Origin: Corynebacterium marambiense
GTDB taxonomy: Bacteria; Actinomycetota; Actinomycetes; Mycobacteriales; Mycobacteriaceae
DNA: 64,000 nt
Direction: 5' to 3'
Assembly (NCBI RefSeq): GCF_016342275.1
Contig: NZ_JAEIOT010000008.1
Span: forward strand, 1 to 64,000
In this document: piece after piece, positions 46,538-56,805 of the stretch
How the letters are laid out: every line of letters begins with the position of its first letter
Numbering within the stretch: the stretch's first letter is position 1
The notes under the pieces: generated by a model
Seen by the model: only the letters and a program-made list of their open reading frames with translations
Database searches by the model: none
What the model was told of the DNA's origin: nothing
Program-made: the position numbers and the translations under genes

Positions 46538-47007
46538 GAACGACCCCGATCCCCCTGCTGGTCGCGATGGCGTTGTTCTGTGCCGGGGCCTCCGCGATAC
46601 TGACCTGGCGTTTCTACGCGAATTTCATTCCGATATCGGTGACCGCGTCGGTCACGCTGTGGCTCATGGCAGGACTGTGCGGGGTGTTGGCGTGGCGTGT
46701 CCGGGCCCATCTGGACAAGGGGCGGATCGGGCTCGACCGGAGCCAGCTCAACCCGATCACCGTCGCGCAGTGGCTCGTCATCGGGAAAGCCTCTGCCTGG
46801 ACGGGGAGCGTCGTCGGGGGAGCGTATCTGGGGATGGCGACCTACGTCGTCCCCATGGCAGGCACGCTCACTGCCGCCGCGGATGATCTCCCCGGAGTGC
46901 TGGTCTCGGTCCTCGGCGGACTCACGATGGCCATCGCAGGGGTGATTCTCGAGCGGAGCTGTGAGGTACCGCCGCCGTCGGACGGTGAGCCCGCGGCCGT
47001 TGCGTGA
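46534..47007 (+). CDS. DUF3180 membrane protein
   Basis: A 157-aa protein with four hydrophobic helices (about residues 5-22, 30-48, 82-104, 115-137) and the DRSQLNPITVAQWLVIGKASAWTGS stretch characteristic of DUF3180. It is found after folK in most actinobacteria; its function is unknown. The GTG at 46534 overlaps the folK stop. Confidence 0.85.
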   Translation: MRTTPIPLLVAMALFCAGASAILTWRFYANFIPISVTASVTLWLMAGLCGVLAWRVRAHLDKGRIGLDRSQLNPITVAQWLVIGKASAWTGSVVGGAYLGMATYVVPMAGTLTAAADDLPGVLVSVLGGLTMAIAGVILERSCEVPPPSDGEPAAVA

Positions 47008-47076
47008 CCGAGGAGACTCCTCTCGCTGGGCGACACCGGGCCTGCGCGCCTGTGTGGCCGGAACCAGGTCGTTTAG

Positions 47077-47082
47077 TACATT
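47077..47082 (+). promoter_or_regulatory. -10 box for leaderless DUF6779 gene
   Basis: TACATT ends 7 bases before the ATG at 47090, within the folate gene cluster, so the last two genes may have their own transcript. Confidence 0.45.
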
Positions 47083-47089
47083 GGTAGCC

Positions 47090-48418
47090 ATGAGCGACGC
47101 CGACGAGAATGCGACAGCCTCCGGTACTGGTCCGGAACAAGGCGGGGAGCAGAACGACAACTGGCAGGCGACGCTGGTCGTTCTGGTTGTCCTCGCACTG
47201 ATCGCCGTGGTGGTGATGCTGTTCACCGGCAGCGACGTCGCGTTGAAGATCGGGGTGGTCGCGGCGCTGTGGGCGGCGGTCCTCGGGATCATCCTCGTCG
47301 CCCGGTACCGCAGGCAGGTTGCCGCGGAACAGCGGGAACGGGAACTCGTGGAGCGCAGTCACGAAGAGGAGCTCCGCCGCGAATTTGCCGCGCATCGGGA
47401 GCAGGAGCGCATCCTCGAGCAGAGTTACCTCGAATCGCTGGATGAGTACCGGGATACCGCGCTCGCAGAGATTCGCGAACAGCTGGCGGCCATGCGGGCG
47501 CAGCTGGAGGAGCTCAGCGGTCAGACCTGGAGCTACGAACCCGCCGCTCTACAGGCTGAGGCCCGCCGGATCCAGGAGCTTCTCGCCGGGCCCGGCCGGG
47601 CTCCGACCGACGTGGACCGAAGCGTATTCGCCAGAGCGGATTCCGTGGATCCGGAAGGTCGGATCCACGCGGAAGACACTGGTGTACCCGGTGACCTCAA
47701 CGGAAGTGATCCCCGGGACGTCCAGGATGTTGAGGAGGTGGTCCCGGTGGAGCCCACTCCGATCGCTACCTCGGACCGGCCCTCTGGACGGCGGACCGCT
47801 GACGACGCTGAACCGCTTTCACCGGAACCGGATGAGGGCGAGCGGGCGGAACGTCCTACCGCGTGGCTCGCGGATGCTGCGTCGGATAGCACCGACGGCG
47901 GCGCGGTGGTAGACAGCGGAGATGACGAGGACACCACAGGCGCATTCGCACCCGTGAGCACACCCTCCTGGTTGACCTCGCCGTCTGCGATGAAGCCAAA
48001 CCCGTTGATCACCGGTGGAGACGTGCCCGGTGGCGGAGTCCCCACGGACGCCGGTTACTTGATCACCGGCGGTCCCCGGAGTGGGAAACTGGATCCCACG
48101 CCTGCCGTTACGGAGACGGAGGACTCTGCGCCGCACCACGCATCCGGGGAGGGAACCCCCAAGCACGGTGCGCACGAGGGCAACGGCTTCGACACCGGTG
48201 CGATGGCGGCTGTCCCCTGGGACGCGAGCGGACGCCCGGCGTCCCGGCGCGCAGCACACGCGACTGAGTCGACCGGTTCCCCGGAAATTCGTTCCGATGA
48301 CACCCGGGACGTGGAGGTCCCGCGGCGCGGACGCCGTCGCCGTGATGAACGTGGCGGTGGGATCTCGGTCGCCGAACTGCTGGAGAACCTCCGCGAGAAC
48401 GCGGACGACGATCAGTGA
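47090..48418 (+). CDS. DUF6779-type membrane protein with coiled coil
   Basis: A 442-aa protein. Two adjacent helices (about residues 25-44 and 51-70) are followed by a strongly charged coiled coil (about 75-160, many Glu/Arg) and a long low-complexity tail rich in Asp, Pro, Gly and Thr. The tail contains two similar LITGG-type segments (about residues 304 and 323) and ends RRDERGGGISVAELLENLREN. This is the third member of the conserved folK-DUF3180-DUF6779-DUF2520 block; its function is unknown, with a role in the envelope an inference. Its stop overlaps the next GTG. Confidence 0.8.
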   Translation: MSDADENATASGTGPEQGGEQNDNWQATLVVLVVLALIAVVVMLFTGSDVALKIGVVAALWAAVLGIILVARYRRQVAAEQRERELVERSHEEELRREFAAHREQERILEQSYLESLDEYRDTALAEIREQLAAMRAQLEELSGQTWSYEPAALQAEARRIQELLAGPGRAPTDVDRSVFARADSVDPEGRIHAEDTGVPGDLNGSDPRDVQDVEEVVPVEPTPIATSDRPSGRRTADDAEPLSPEPDEGERAERPTAWLADAASDSTDGGAVVDSGDDEDTTGAFAPVSTPSWLTSPSAMKPNPLITGGDVPGGGVPTDAGYLITGGPRSGKLDPTPAVTETEDSAPHHASGEGTPKHGAHEGNGFDTGAMAAVPWDASGRPASRRAAHATESTGSPEIRSDDTRDVEVPRRGRRRRDERGGGISVAELLENLRENADDDQ

Positions 48419-49320
48419 CCGCGCCGCGGCTGCGGGTTGGGTTCTTCGGGACCGACGGGCCAGCTGCGGGGCTGGCCGAACGGTTGATCGGCGTCGGACA
48501 CCGGGTCGTCGCGGTCGTGGATCCCCGGTGCTCCGACATCCGGTTCCGGTTTCCTGCGGTCGATGGTGCCGCCATGGAGATCAGCGCACTGCGGCGGTGC
48601 GACCTCGTTCTCATCGGCGTTAGCGATGAGGAACTTCGGGGTGCTGTGGCGGAGTTGGCGCCGTATGTGTCCCGGGGGCAGATGATTGCCCACCTGTGTG
48701 TGTCCGAGGGCGTCCGGCCTCTCGCGCCCCTCGCCGCTGACGTGGCGCTGGTGATGGCGCTCCACCCGTGCGTGTACCCGGTGGGTTCCCCGGACAAGGC
48801 AGGAGTCCTCCGCGACGCGGACGCCATGGAAGGCGTGCCGTGGCTCATCACCGCCGACCCCGGGCCGCCGGAGGGCGTCGCGGAGGTGCTCGTAGCGGAA
48901 CTCGGCGGATGGCCCGTACCCGTCCCTGACAATGAACGGCCAGCATTCGCTGCCGGTCTGCAGCACGCCACGGAACACTTGATGACCGTCGTCGACGACG
49001 CCTGTTCCATGATTGATGCGGCGTACTTCCGCAGCGGTGGGCCGCAGGACGGAATCGGTCGTGCACTACTCCGCCAGACGTCCCGCAGGATGCTTGAAGT
49101 GGTACTCGCGGATCCGGAGCACAGCGTGCTTGGTCCGGTCTACCGTGCGGCCGCGGACACCGTCCGGTTGCAGCATGATCTGGGGATCCCGGACAGTGCT
49201 ACGGCCCGGAGCTACCGCGACCTCGCCCGAAGGACCGCAGAATTGACCCCGTTCGGGGACATCGACATCGAACTGTGGGCCGATGGCCCCACCGGCGCGG
49301 ATCCGGAACGGGAAGAATGA
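48415..49320 (+). CDS. Rossmann-fold / DUF2520 protein
   Basis: A 301-aa protein. The N-terminal Rossmann domain begins RLRVGFFGTDGPAAGLAERL, a slightly degenerate dinucleotide-binding loop, and the C-terminal DUF2520 helical domain is around residues 165-280 (FAAGLQHATEHLMTVVDDA). It resembles reductases of the 6-phosphogluconate/ketopantoate type. In mycobacteria this gene precedes panC, which has led to a proposed link with pantothenate synthesis, but here panC is elsewhere. Starts with GTG overlapping the previous stop. Confidence 0.85.
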   Translation: MTAPRLRVGFFGTDGPAAGLAERLIGVGHRVVAVVDPRCSDIRFRFPAVDGAAMEISALRRCDLVLIGVSDEELRGAVAELAPYVSRGQMIAHLCVSEGVRPLAPLAADVALVMALHPCVYPVGSPDKAGVLRDADAMEGVPWLITADPGPPEGVAEVLVAELGGWPVPVPDNERPAFAAGLQHATEHLMTVVDDACSMIDAAYFRSGGPQDGIGRALLRQTSRRMLEVVLADPEHSVLGPVYRAAADTVRLQHDLGIPDSATARSYRDLARRTAELTPFGDIDIELWADGPTGADPEREE

Positions 49321-49500
49321 TCGCATCACCCCCTCATGGGGTCACTCTTTGAGTGGATGGCGATTGTGCAGATCATCACAGGTATCTGAGCCTTATTGGA
49401 GTCATCTGGGGTTAGCATGCCTGGTGGTCCCGGTTTTCTGCTTCACCCACCGGGCGGGGGGCACGGTTGATTCTGTGTCGACTACGGGAAAAGAGGAATC

Positions 49501-49524
49501 TCAAATACCGATTTTGCCTAGGCT
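49501..49524 (+). promoter_or_regulatory. Promoter and possible NsrR operator
   Basis: -10 TAGGCT (49519-49524) ends 6 bases before the GTG at 49531, so the gene is probably leaderless. The AT-rich, partly palindromic CAAATACCGATTTTG (49502-49516) sits in the spacer and is a candidate binding site for the regulator. The -35 is poor. Confidence 0.4.
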
Positions 49525-49530
49525 CGAGGA

Positions 49531-49989
49531 GTGCAACTGACCCGGTTTTCTGACCTAGCCCTCCGGACGCTCATGCGTCTCGGGGAGGCATCCGCAGTCG
49601 ATGCCCCCCGTATGACCGTAGCTGACCTGGCTGAAGCCATCGAAGCTCCCGACACCCACGTCGCCAAGGTCGTGTCCAGGCTGGCGAAACTCGGCGTCGT
49701 CCGCAGTGTCCGCGGTCGGTCGGGCGGCGTCCTCCTCGTGGAGACCGCCCCGACGCTCAGCGTTGGCCTGCTGCTCCGCGAATTGGAACCGGCCACGCCC
49801 GTGATCGACTGCTCGGCGCCGTCCCCCTGCCCGTATCTGGAGGGAGACTGCCTGTTGCGGCACCGGCTCGCCGCCGCCACGGAGGCGTTCTACCGGAGCT
49901 TGGACGACCTCCGTGTCGCGGATCTCATCGCTGATGCTGTACGGCCCCGCGAGATTCCGGTTCCCCTGGGTCTACCGCACACACCCTGA
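49531..49989 (+). CDS. nsrR: Rrf2-family regulator, NsrR-like
   Basis: A 152-aa winged-helix regulator. The N-terminus reads MQLTRFSDLALRTLMRL, the recognition helix region is TVADLAEAIEAPDTHVAKVV, and the wing includes RGRSGG. Three cysteines at 94, 100 and 107 (DCSAPSPCPYLEGDC) match the [Fe-S] ligands of the NO sensor NsrR. The adjacent flavohaemoglobin gene (69 bases downstream, same strand) is the classic NsrR target, which supports the call over other Rrf2 members such as IscR. Confidence 0.85.
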   Translation: MQLTRFSDLALRTLMRLGEASAVDAPRMTVADLAEAIEAPDTHVAKVVSRLAKLGVVRSVRGRSGGVLLVETAPTLSVGLLLRELEPATPVIDCSAPSPCPYLEGDCLLRHRLAAATEAFYRSLDDLRVADLIADAVRPREIPVPLGLPHTP

Positions 49990-50058
49990 CACCCATCCAC
50001 GCGGACGTCGATAGCCCGAGACCCCGCCGCAGACCATTCATAAAGGAGCGCCCAGCTC

Positions 50059-51228
50059 ATGTTCGTGACCACCCAGCCCGACACCTCCCGCACGCTGTCC
50101 GAGAAAAACGCCGATATCGTCCGCGCGACCCTCCCCGTGATCGGTGCGCACATCAATGAGATCACCCCGATCTTCTACGACAAGATGTTCACCGCGCACC
50201 CGGAGCTGATCAGCGATCTGTTCAACCGGGGCAACCAGGCCGCAGGCGAGCAACCCAAGGCGCTCGCCGCGTCGATCGCCACCTTCGCCACCATGCTCGT
50301 CGATCCAGACGCCCCGGACCCGGTCGAGATGCTCGGCCGGATCGGTCACAAGCACGTCTCCCTCGGCGTAACCCGCGACCAGTACCAGATCGTCCACGAC
50401 AACCTCTTCGCCGCCATCGTCGACGTCCTGGGCGACGCGATCACCCCGGAGATCGCCGGCGCCTGGGATGAGGTCTATTGGCTCATGGCCGATGTGCTGA
50501 TCGATTTCGAGGAGGACCTCTACGCCTCCGACGACGTCGAGCCGGGGGAGGTGTTCCGCGAGGTCACCGTCACCGAGAAGTACGACCTCCCCGGCGACGT
50601 GACCGTCTACACCCTGAGTGGCGATCTCTCGGTCCCGCGTCCGGGCCAGTACACCTCGGTCGGGGTGAAGCTGGACGACGGCGCCCGCCAGCTGCGCCAG
50701 TACTCCATCATCGGCGGCGACGCCACGAAACTGACGATCGCGGTCCGCCGCGAGGGTGAGGTCTCCGGGTTCCTCCGCGACCGCGTCGACGTCGGCGACA
50801 CCGTCCAGGCGACCCTTCCCGCCGGTGACCTCGTCCTCGACGACGCCGACAATCCGGTTGTCCTCGTGTCCTCCGGAATCGGATCCACCCCGATGACCGG
50901 CATGCTGCACCACCTCGCGACGACCGGTTCGTCCCGCCCGGTGACCGTCCTGCACGCGGACGTCGACGAGGAACACTTCGCGCAGCGCGAGCAGATGGCC
51001 GCGTACGTCGCCGAGATCCCCGGTGCCACGATGGAGGTCCGCTACCGCAGCAACGGCGAGCGGATCGACATCGCGGAACACCTGCCTGCCGGTGCGACCG
51101 TGTATCTGTGCGGCGGCAACGGTTTCCTGCAGGCACTGCGTGACCAGATCGCGGCCCTGCCCGCCGACCGTGCGCCGAAGGCCGTGCACTTCGAGCTGTT
51201 CTCCCCGAACGACTGGCTCATCAGCTAG
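50059..51228 (+). CDS. hmp: Flavohaemoglobin / nitric oxide dioxygenase
   Basis: A 389-aa three-domain protein. The globin domain (about 1-140) has the proximal His region GHKHVSLGV, and FAD and NAD domains follow (RQYSIIGGD, SSGIGSTPMTGML, CGGNGFLQALRDQI). It converts NO to nitrate with O2 and NADH. The start follows AAGGAGCG. It is probably expressed with the NsrR-like gene and induced by NO. Confidence 0.94.
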   Translation: MFVTTQPDTSRTLSEKNADIVRATLPVIGAHINEITPIFYDKMFTAHPELISDLFNRGNQAAGEQPKALAASIATFATMLVDPDAPDPVEMLGRIGHKHVSLGVTRDQYQIVHDNLFAAIVDVLGDAITPEIAGAWDEVYWLMADVLIDFEEDLYASDDVEPGEVFREVTVTEKYDLPGDVTVYTLSGDLSVPRPGQYTSVGVKLDDGARQLRQYSIIGGDATKLTIAVRREGEVSGFLRDRVDVGDTVQATLPAGDLVLDDADNPVVLVSSGIGSTPMTGMLHHLATTGSSRPVTVLHADVDEEHFAQREQMAAYVAEIPGATMEVRYRSNGERIDIAEHLPAGATVYLCGGNGFLQALRDQIAALPADRAPKAVHFELFSPNDWLIS

Positions 51229-51264
51229 CGACGCCCGGAGGATGATCGACGCCCACGTATCGAC

Positions 51265-51270
51265 TACGCT
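51265..51270 (+). promoter_or_regulatory. -10 box for leaderless lysS
   Basis: TACGCT ends 8 bases before the GTG at 51279; no ribosome-binding site is seen. Confidence 0.45.
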
Positions 51271-51278
51271 GGCGGGAT

Positions 51279-52889
51279 GTGACTGAAGCGAAGAAGAACC
51301 CCGCCGTGACCACGTCCGACGCCGATGATGTTCCGGAGCAGCTCCGCATCCGCCGTGAGAAGCGGACCCGCCTGCTCGACGGTGGCGTCGAGGCCTACCC
51401 CGTGGCGGTGAAGCGCAGTACGTCCATCGCGGACCTGCGGGATCGCTACCGGGTTCTCCCCGAGGACGCCGATGACGCCGCCGCCGCCGAGCGCGAGGAC
51501 GGCGTGACCTACCTGGCCAAGGGCGAGGAGACCCGGGACATCGTCTCCATCGCCGGCCGTGTCATCTTCGTGCGCAACACCGGAAAGCTCTGCTTCGCCA
51601 GCATCCAGGACGGCGACGGCACCCAGGTGCAGGCTATGCTCTCGCTCGCGGAGGTTGGCGAGGAGGCACTGGCGGGCTGGAAGAGTGACGTCGACCTCGG
51701 TGATTTCGTCTCCGTCACGGGTCGTGTCATCTCCTCCCGCCGCGGGGAACTCTCCGTCATGGCGTCGGAGTGGCAGATGGCCTCGAAGTCGCTGCGCCCC
51801 CTGCCCGTCGCCCACAAGGAACTGAGCGAGGACACCCGTGTCCGGCACCGCTACACCGACCTGATCATGCGGCCCGCAGCCCGAGAAAACGCGATGACCC
51901 GCATCAAGGTCATGCGTGCACTGCGGCATTACCTGGAGGACGAGGGGTTCCTCGAAGTGGAGACCCCGATGCTCCAGACCCTTCACGGTGGTGCCGCGGC
52001 GCGCCCCTTCCAGACCCACTCCAACGCGCTTGATATCGATCTCTACCTGCGTATCGCGCCGGAGCTCTACCTCAAGCGTTGCGTCGTCGGCGGTATTGAC
52101 CGCGTCTTCGAGGTGAACCGCAACTTCCGCAACGAGGGCGTCGACTCATCCCACAGCCCCGAGTTCGCCATGCTGGAGACCTACCAGGCGTGGGGCACCT
52201 ACGACGACGGCGCGGAGACCATCAAGAATCTCATCCAGGCCGTCGCCACCGAGGTGTTCGGCTCCACGACGGTCACCCTCGCGGACGGCACCGAGTATGA
52301 CCTCGGTGGGGAGACGTGGCAGACCCTCGAGATGTACCCCTCACTCAACGAGGCACTGGCCCGGAAGTTCCCCGGGCAGCCCGAGGTCACCGTGGATAGC
52401 ACCGTTGAGGAGCTGAAGGCCATCGCGGAGGTGATCGGCCTGCCCGTCCCGCAGAACGCAGGCTGGGGCCACGGCAAGCTCGTCGAGGAGATCTGGGAGG
52501 TCCTCTGCGAGGATCAGCTCCACGGCCCCGTCTTCGTCCGGGACTTCCCCGTCGAGACCTCCCCGCTGACCCGCCAGCACCGTGACAAGCCCGGTGTCAC
52601 CGAGAAGTGGGACCTCTACGTCCGCGGATTCGAGCTGGCCACTGGGTACTCCGAGCTCATCGACCCCGTCATCCAGCGGGAGCGTTTCGTCGACCAGGCC
52701 CGGCTGGCCGCCGACGGCGACGATGAGGCGATGGTCCTCGACGAGGACTTCCTCACCGCGATGGAGCAGGGCATGCCCCCGACCGCCGGCTGCGGCATGG
52801 GGATCGACCGGCTGCTCATGGCTCTGACCGGCCTCGGCATCCGGGAGACGATCCTGTTCCCGATGGTCAAGCCCGAGCCCAGGCAGTAG
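51279..52889 (+). CDS. lysS: Lysyl-tRNA synthetase (class II)
   Basis: A 536-aa enzyme charging tRNA-Lys. An N-terminal OB-fold (about residues 60-170) is followed by class II motifs: motif 1 around [17 protein letters not shown], motif 2 [14 protein letters not shown] and motif 3 [17 protein letters not shown] start at 51279 is favoured by the upstream -10 and gives a charged N-terminus; a second in-frame GTG lies 27 bases later. In actinobacteria lysS usually lies close to clpC, as here. Confidence 0.96.
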   Translation: MTEAKKNPAVTTSDADDVPEQLRIRREKRTRLLDGGVEAYPVAVKRSTSIADLRDRYRVLPEDADDAAAAEREDGVTYLAKGEETRDIVSIAGRVIFVRNTGKLCFASIQDGDGTQVQAMLSLAEVGEEALAGWKSDVDLGDFVSVTGRVISSRRGELSVMASEWQMASKSLRPLPVAHKELSEDTRVRHRYTDLIMRPAARENAMTRIKVMRALRHYLEDEGFLEVETPMLQTLHGGAAARPFQTHSNALDIDLYLRIAPELYLKRCVVGGIDRVFEVNRNFRNEGVDSSHSPEFAMLETYQAWGTYDDGAETIKNLIQAVATEVFGSTTVTLADGTEYDLGGETWQTLEMYPSLNEALARKFPGQPEVTVDSTVEELKAIAEVIGLPVPQNAGWGHGKLVEEIWEVLCEDQLHGPVFVRDFPVETSPLTRQHRDKPGVTEKWDLYVRGFELATGYSELIDPVIQRERFVDQARLAADGDDEAMVLDEDFLTAMEQGMPPTAGCGMGIDRLLMALTGLGIRETILFPMVKPEPRQ

Positions 52890-52958
52890 CATCCCGCTCC
52901 GATGAACGGCCCGGAACCTCCCACGGGAGCGTGTCGGGCTGTTCGCCGGTTTCCGGGA

Positions 52959-53657
52959 TCAGTCCCGGTTCTCCGGTAGCTTGATGTACCGCGTCGGCCG
53001 CAGCCGCGAGAGTACGACCCGCTCGATCAGGCCAAGAACGAGCATGAATACGGTGAAGATCACGTAGATCATTGCGGTTGTGGTCACCGACCTCGCCAAA
53101 CCGATCTCGGTGGCGTCCATGAAGTCGTAGGGGTAGTAGCCGCCGGTGACCTGCGCCCGCCAGAACGTCCACGCGGTCCAGATCGCCGGAATGATCAGCG
53201 CACCGAGTAGAGTCCGCAGCCGCACATCCGGCCGATGTCGCTGCGTCATGTGGAGCAGCCAGATCGCCGGGAGCAGGACCGGCATGATCCCGTGGATGAT
53301 CGGTGTGGTGAAGGCCTGTGTCCCGGTATGCGGTGACCCGTCGGCGACCAGCAGGTGGTACACCAGCCCCGTCGCCATCAGCATGATCGTCGCGTCCAGC
53401 CGCAGCACCGCCCCCAGCCCGCCGCCGTCGCGGCCGCGGATGAACCAGAACGCGTAGGAGAGACCAGCTGCGGCGCCGAGGATGTTCGACCACAGTGTGA
53501 AATACGAGTAGTAGGCGAGGAGCTTCTCACCTGTGGACCCGAACGCGGGGAAATCGGTGAACGGGGTGGTGGCCACACCGATTCCACCGACGATCGCGGC
53601 ACTCACACCGAGCACCGCCGCCACGAGGCCCAGAAACCGGATCACTGAAGATATCAT
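52959..53657 (-). CDS. Pr6Pr-family membrane protein
   Basis: A 232-aa protein with six hydrophobic helices. The YYSYFTLWSNILGAAAGLSYAFW segment after the first helix, HGIMPVLLPAIWLLH and a C-terminal positively charged tail are typical of Pr6Pr proteins, whose function is unknown. The ATG at 53657 is chosen; an in-frame ATG at 53678 would add seven residues (MYCKVFK). Convergent with lysS and divergent from clpC. Confidence 0.75.
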   Translation of the reverse strand: MISSVIRFLGLVAAVLGVSAAIVGGIGVATTPFTDFPAFGSTGEKLLAYYSYFTLWSNILGAAAGLSYAFWFIRGRDGGGLGAVLRLDATIMLMATGLVYHLLVADGSPHTGTQAFTTPIIHGIMPVLLPAIWLLHMTQRHRPDVRLRTLLGALIIPAIWTAWTFWRAQVTGGYYPYDFMDATEIGLARSVTTTAMIYVIFTVFMLVLGLIERVVLSRLRPTRYIKLPENRD

Positions 53658-53735
53658 TTTGAATACCTTACAATACACTGTGGTGGTCTGGGTCGAGCGG
53701 TCCCGGATATGCCTGGAATCGGCGCTTCCGGGCCG

Positions 53736-53750
53736 TGTTCGCTACCGGCG
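53736..53750 (+). promoter_or_regulatory. ClgR box upstream of clpC
   Basis: GTTCGCTACCGGCG (GTTCGC-N5-GCG, within 53736-53750) matches the ClgR consensus known from Streptomyces and C. glutamicum, where ClgR activates clpC and clpP genes. It lies about 170 bases before the clpC ATG. A possible sigma-H-type promoter (GGAAT near 53855 and GTT near 53877) is downstream. Confidence 0.65.
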
Positions 53751-53918
53751 TACAGCGTTCCGACGCACCGGATAAATAGGCTCTCACCTGCGGCGTAGTG
53801 TGCCGTACATCTTGCTCTGTGTCACGTGGCGCGTACCATCGCCGGGCGCACGGAATGTCGGGGTCGGTGCGCAGGTTACAGTAGTGGCACTAACACCCAG
53901 CGATTCCAGGGGAGAGAT

Positions 53919-56708
53919 ATGTTCGAGAGGTTTACCGACCGCGCCCGCCGCGTCATCGTCCTGGCTCAGGAGGAGGCGCGGATGTTGAACCACAATTACA
54001 TCGGCACCGAGCACATCCTTCTGGGACTGATCCACGAGGGTGAGGGGGTCGCCGCGAAGGCGCTCGAGTCCATGGGGATCTCGCTGGACGCCGTTCGCCA
54101 GGAGGTCGAGGAGATCATCGGGCACGGCACCCAGCCGCACACCGGTCACATCCCCTTCACTCCGCGGGCGAAGAAGGTTCTCGAGCTCTCCCTGCGTGAG
54201 GGGCTCCAGATGGGCCACAAGTACATCGGTACCGAGTTTCTGCTGCTCGGCCTCATCCGCGAGGGGGAGGGCGTGGCCGCGCAGGTGCTCGTCAAACTCG
54301 GCGCCGATCTGCCGCGGGTGCGCCAACAGGTCATCCAGCTGCTCTCCGGGTACGAAGGGAGCCAGGGGGACTCCCCAGAAGGTGGTTCCAGCGGCCCCGA
54401 AGCCGTCGGCGCGGGAGCCAATCCCGCAGGCCGCGCGGGTGGTCCCGCCGGCGACCGTTCGAACTCTCTGGTCCTCGACCAGTTCGGACGCAACCTGACC
54501 ATCGCGGCGAAGGAGGGCAAGCTCGATCCGGTCGTCGGCCGGGAGAAGGAGATCGAGCGGATCATGCAGGTCCTCTCCCGCCGGACGAAGAACAACCCGG
54601 TCCTCATCGGCGAACCCGGTGTCGGCAAGACCGCCGTCGTTGAGGGCCTGGCACTGGACATCGTCAACGGCAAGGTCCCGGAGACACTGAAGGACAAGCA
54701 GGTCTATTCACTTGACCTCGGTTCCCTCGTCGCGGGCTCCCGCTACCGCGGTGACTTCGAGGAGCGCCTGAAGAAGGTCCTCAAGGAGATCAACCAGCGC
54801 GGCGATATCATCCTGTTCATCGACGAGATCCACACCCTCGTCGGCGCGGGTGCCGCGGAAGGCGCCATTGACGCGGCCAGCCTGCTCAAGCCGAAGCTGG
54901 CCCGCGGTGAGCTGCAGACCATCGGTGCGACCACGCTCGACGAGTACCGTAAGCACATCGAGAAGGACGCCGCCCTCGAGCGTCGTTTCCAGCCGGTTCA
55001 GGTTCCCGAGCCGAGTGTTGAGATGACGATCGAGATCCTCAAAGGCCTGCGTGATCGCTATGAGGCACACCACCGCGTCTCCATCACGGATGGGGCACTC
55101 GCCGCCGCGGCGAACCTCTCCGACCGCTACATCAACGACCGTTTCCTGCCGGACAAGGCCGTCGACCTCATCGACGAGGCCGGCGCCCGCATGCGCATCA
55201 AGCGGATGACCGCGCCCGAGGGGCTGCGTGAGATCGACGAGCGCATCAACGACGTCCGCAGGGAGAAGGAGGCGGCCATCGACGAGCAGGACTTCGAGAA
55301 GGCCGCCGGTCTGCGGGACAAGGAGCGCAAACTCGGTGAAGAGCGTGCGGAGAAGGAGAAGCAGTGGCGTTCCGGTGACCTCGAGGAGGTTGCCGAGGTT
55401 GGCGAGGAGCAGATCGCCGAGGTGCTGGGCAACTGGACCGGAATCCCCGTGTTCAAGCTCACCGAGGAAGAATCCTCTCGGCTGCTGCGGATGGAGGATG
55501 AACTGCACAAGCGGATCATCGGGCAGGACGATGCCGTGAAGGCCGTTTCCCGTGCCATCCGCCGCACCCGTGCTGGTCTGAAGGACCCGAAGCGGCCCAG
55601 CGGCTCGTTCATCTTTGCTGGCCCGTCAGGCGTCGGTAAGACGGAGCTGTCCAAGGCGCTGGCGAACTTCCTGTTCGGTGAGGATGATGCGCTCATCCAG
55701 ATCGACATGGGTGAGTTCCATGACCGCTTCACCGCTTCGCGCCTGTTTGGTGCACCTCCCGGATACGTTGGCTACGAGGAGGGTGGCCAGCTCACCGAGA
55801 AGGTGCGCCGCAAGCCGTTCTCTGTGGTGCTCTTCGACGAGATTGAGAAGGCACACAAGGAGATCTACAACACCCTGCTCCAGGTCCTGGAGGAAGGTCG
55901 CCTCACCGACGGCCAGGGGCGCGTCGTGGACTTCAAGAACACGGTGCTGATCTTCACCTCCAACCTGGGCACCCAGGACATCTCCAAGGCTGTCGGCATG
56001 GGCTTCTCCGGAAGTGGCGCGATGGGTGTCGAGGGGCAGTACGAGCGGATGAAGCAGAAGGTCAACGACGAGCTGAAGAAGCACTTCCGCCCCGAGTTCC
56101 TCAACCGCATCGACGATGTCGTGGTGTTCCACCAGCTCACCGAGGAACAGATCGTCGAGATGGTCGATCTCATCGCGGCCCGCGTCACCAAGGCACTGCA
56201 CGCCAAGGACATGGACCTCGAGCTCACCGACAAGGCGAAACGACTGCTGGCCAAGCGCGGTTTCGACCCGGTACTCGGTGCCCGCCCGCTGCGTCGCACG
56301 ATCCAGCGGGAGATCGAGGACACCCTGTCCGAGAAGATCCTGTTCGGTGAACTCGGCGCCGGCGAGATCATCACCGTCGACGTCGAGAACTGGGATGGCG
56401 AATCCAAGGCCGCCGAGGCCACCTTCACGTTCACGCCGCGGCCGAAGCCGCTGCCGGAGGACGAGGGTTTCGGCGAAATCAGCGTCGAGGCGGCCGAAGC
56501 CATCAAGGACGTCTCCGACGCGGCCGACGGAGAGGTTCCCGAAGGTGATTCCGCCCGGGAGATCGAGTCGGAGAACGTCATCGAGTCCGCCGGGCACGTC
56601 GAGAACCCGGACCACCCGGACCAGAACAAGGGACGGCACTCCGCCCCCGACGATGACCACGGCGATACCGGGGCAGGCGGCGGGCAGGCGCCCGCGGGCA
56701 CCGTCTAG
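53919..56708 (+). CDS. clpC: ATP-dependent Clp protease ATPase subunit ClpC
   Basis: A 929-aa Hsp100 unfoldase. Two Clp N-terminal repeats (residues about 1-145) are followed by AAA domain 1 (Walker A GEPGVGKT near 230), a UVR coiled-coil ([20 protein letters not shown] near 455), AAA domain 2 (GPSGVGKT near 567) and a variable acidic tail of about 100 residues. It feeds unfolded proteins to ClpP. The ATG at 53919 has an AGGGGAGA site and matches the family N-terminus [16 protein letters not shown]. The ClgR box suggests proteolytic-stress control. Confidence 0.96.
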   Translation: MFERFTDRARRVIVLAQEEARMLNHNYIGTEHILLGLIHEGEGVAAKALESMGISLDAVRQEVEEIIGHGTQPHTGHIPFTPRAKKVLELSLREGLQMGHKYIGTEFLLLGLIREGEGVAAQVLVKLGADLPRVRQQVIQLLSGYEGSQGDSPEGGSSGPEAVGAGANPAGRAGGPAGDRSNSLVLDQFGRNLTIAAKEGKLDPVVGREKEIERIMQVLSRRTKNNPVLIGEPGVGKTAVVEGLALDIVNGKVPETLKDKQVYSLDLGSLVAGSRYRGDFEERLKKVLKEINQRGDIILFIDEIHTLVGAGAAEGAIDAASLLKPKLARGELQTIGATTLDEYRKHIEKDAALERRFQPVQVPEPSVEMTIEILKGLRDRYEAHHRVSITDGALAAAANLSDRYINDRFLPDKAVDLIDEAGARMRIKRMTAPEGLREIDERINDVRREKEAAIDEQDFEKAAGLRDKERKLGEERAEKEKQWRSGDLEEVAEVGEEQIAEVLGNWTGIPVFKLTEEESSRLLRMEDELHKRIIGQDDAVKAVSRAIRRTRAGLKDPKRPSGSFIFAGPSGVGKTELSKALANFLFGEDDALIQIDMGEFHDRFTASRLFGAPPGYVGYEEGGQLTEKVRRKPFSVVLFDEIEKAHKEIYNTLLQVLEEGRLTDGQGRVVDFKNTVLIFTSNLGTQDISKAVGMGFSGSGAMGVEGQYERMKQKVNDELKKHFRPEFLNRIDDVVVFHQLTEEQIVEMVDLIAARVTKALHAKDMDLELTDKAKRLLAKRGFDPVLGARPLRRTIQREIEDTLSEKILFGELGAGEIITVDVENWDGESKAAEATFTFTPRPKPLPEDEGFGEISVEAAEAIKDVSDAADGEVPEGDSAREIESENVIESAGHVENPDHPDQNKGRHSAPDDDHGDTGAGGGQAPAGTV

Positions 56709-56725
56709 CCACGGATGATGCACGA

Positions 56726-56772
56726 TGAGGGGCCCGGGTCGGAGTTTTCAAATCTCCGACCCGGGCCCCTCA
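56726..56772. terminator. Strong bidirectional terminator after clpC
   Basis: A perfect 19-bp inverted repeat (56726-56744 with 56754-56772) around a 9-base AT-rich loop. It sits between clpC and the opposing methyltransferase remnant. Confidence 0.85.
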
Positions 56773-56805
56773 TGTATATTCCACCGCCGAGGTCCGCGCG
56801 CGCAC

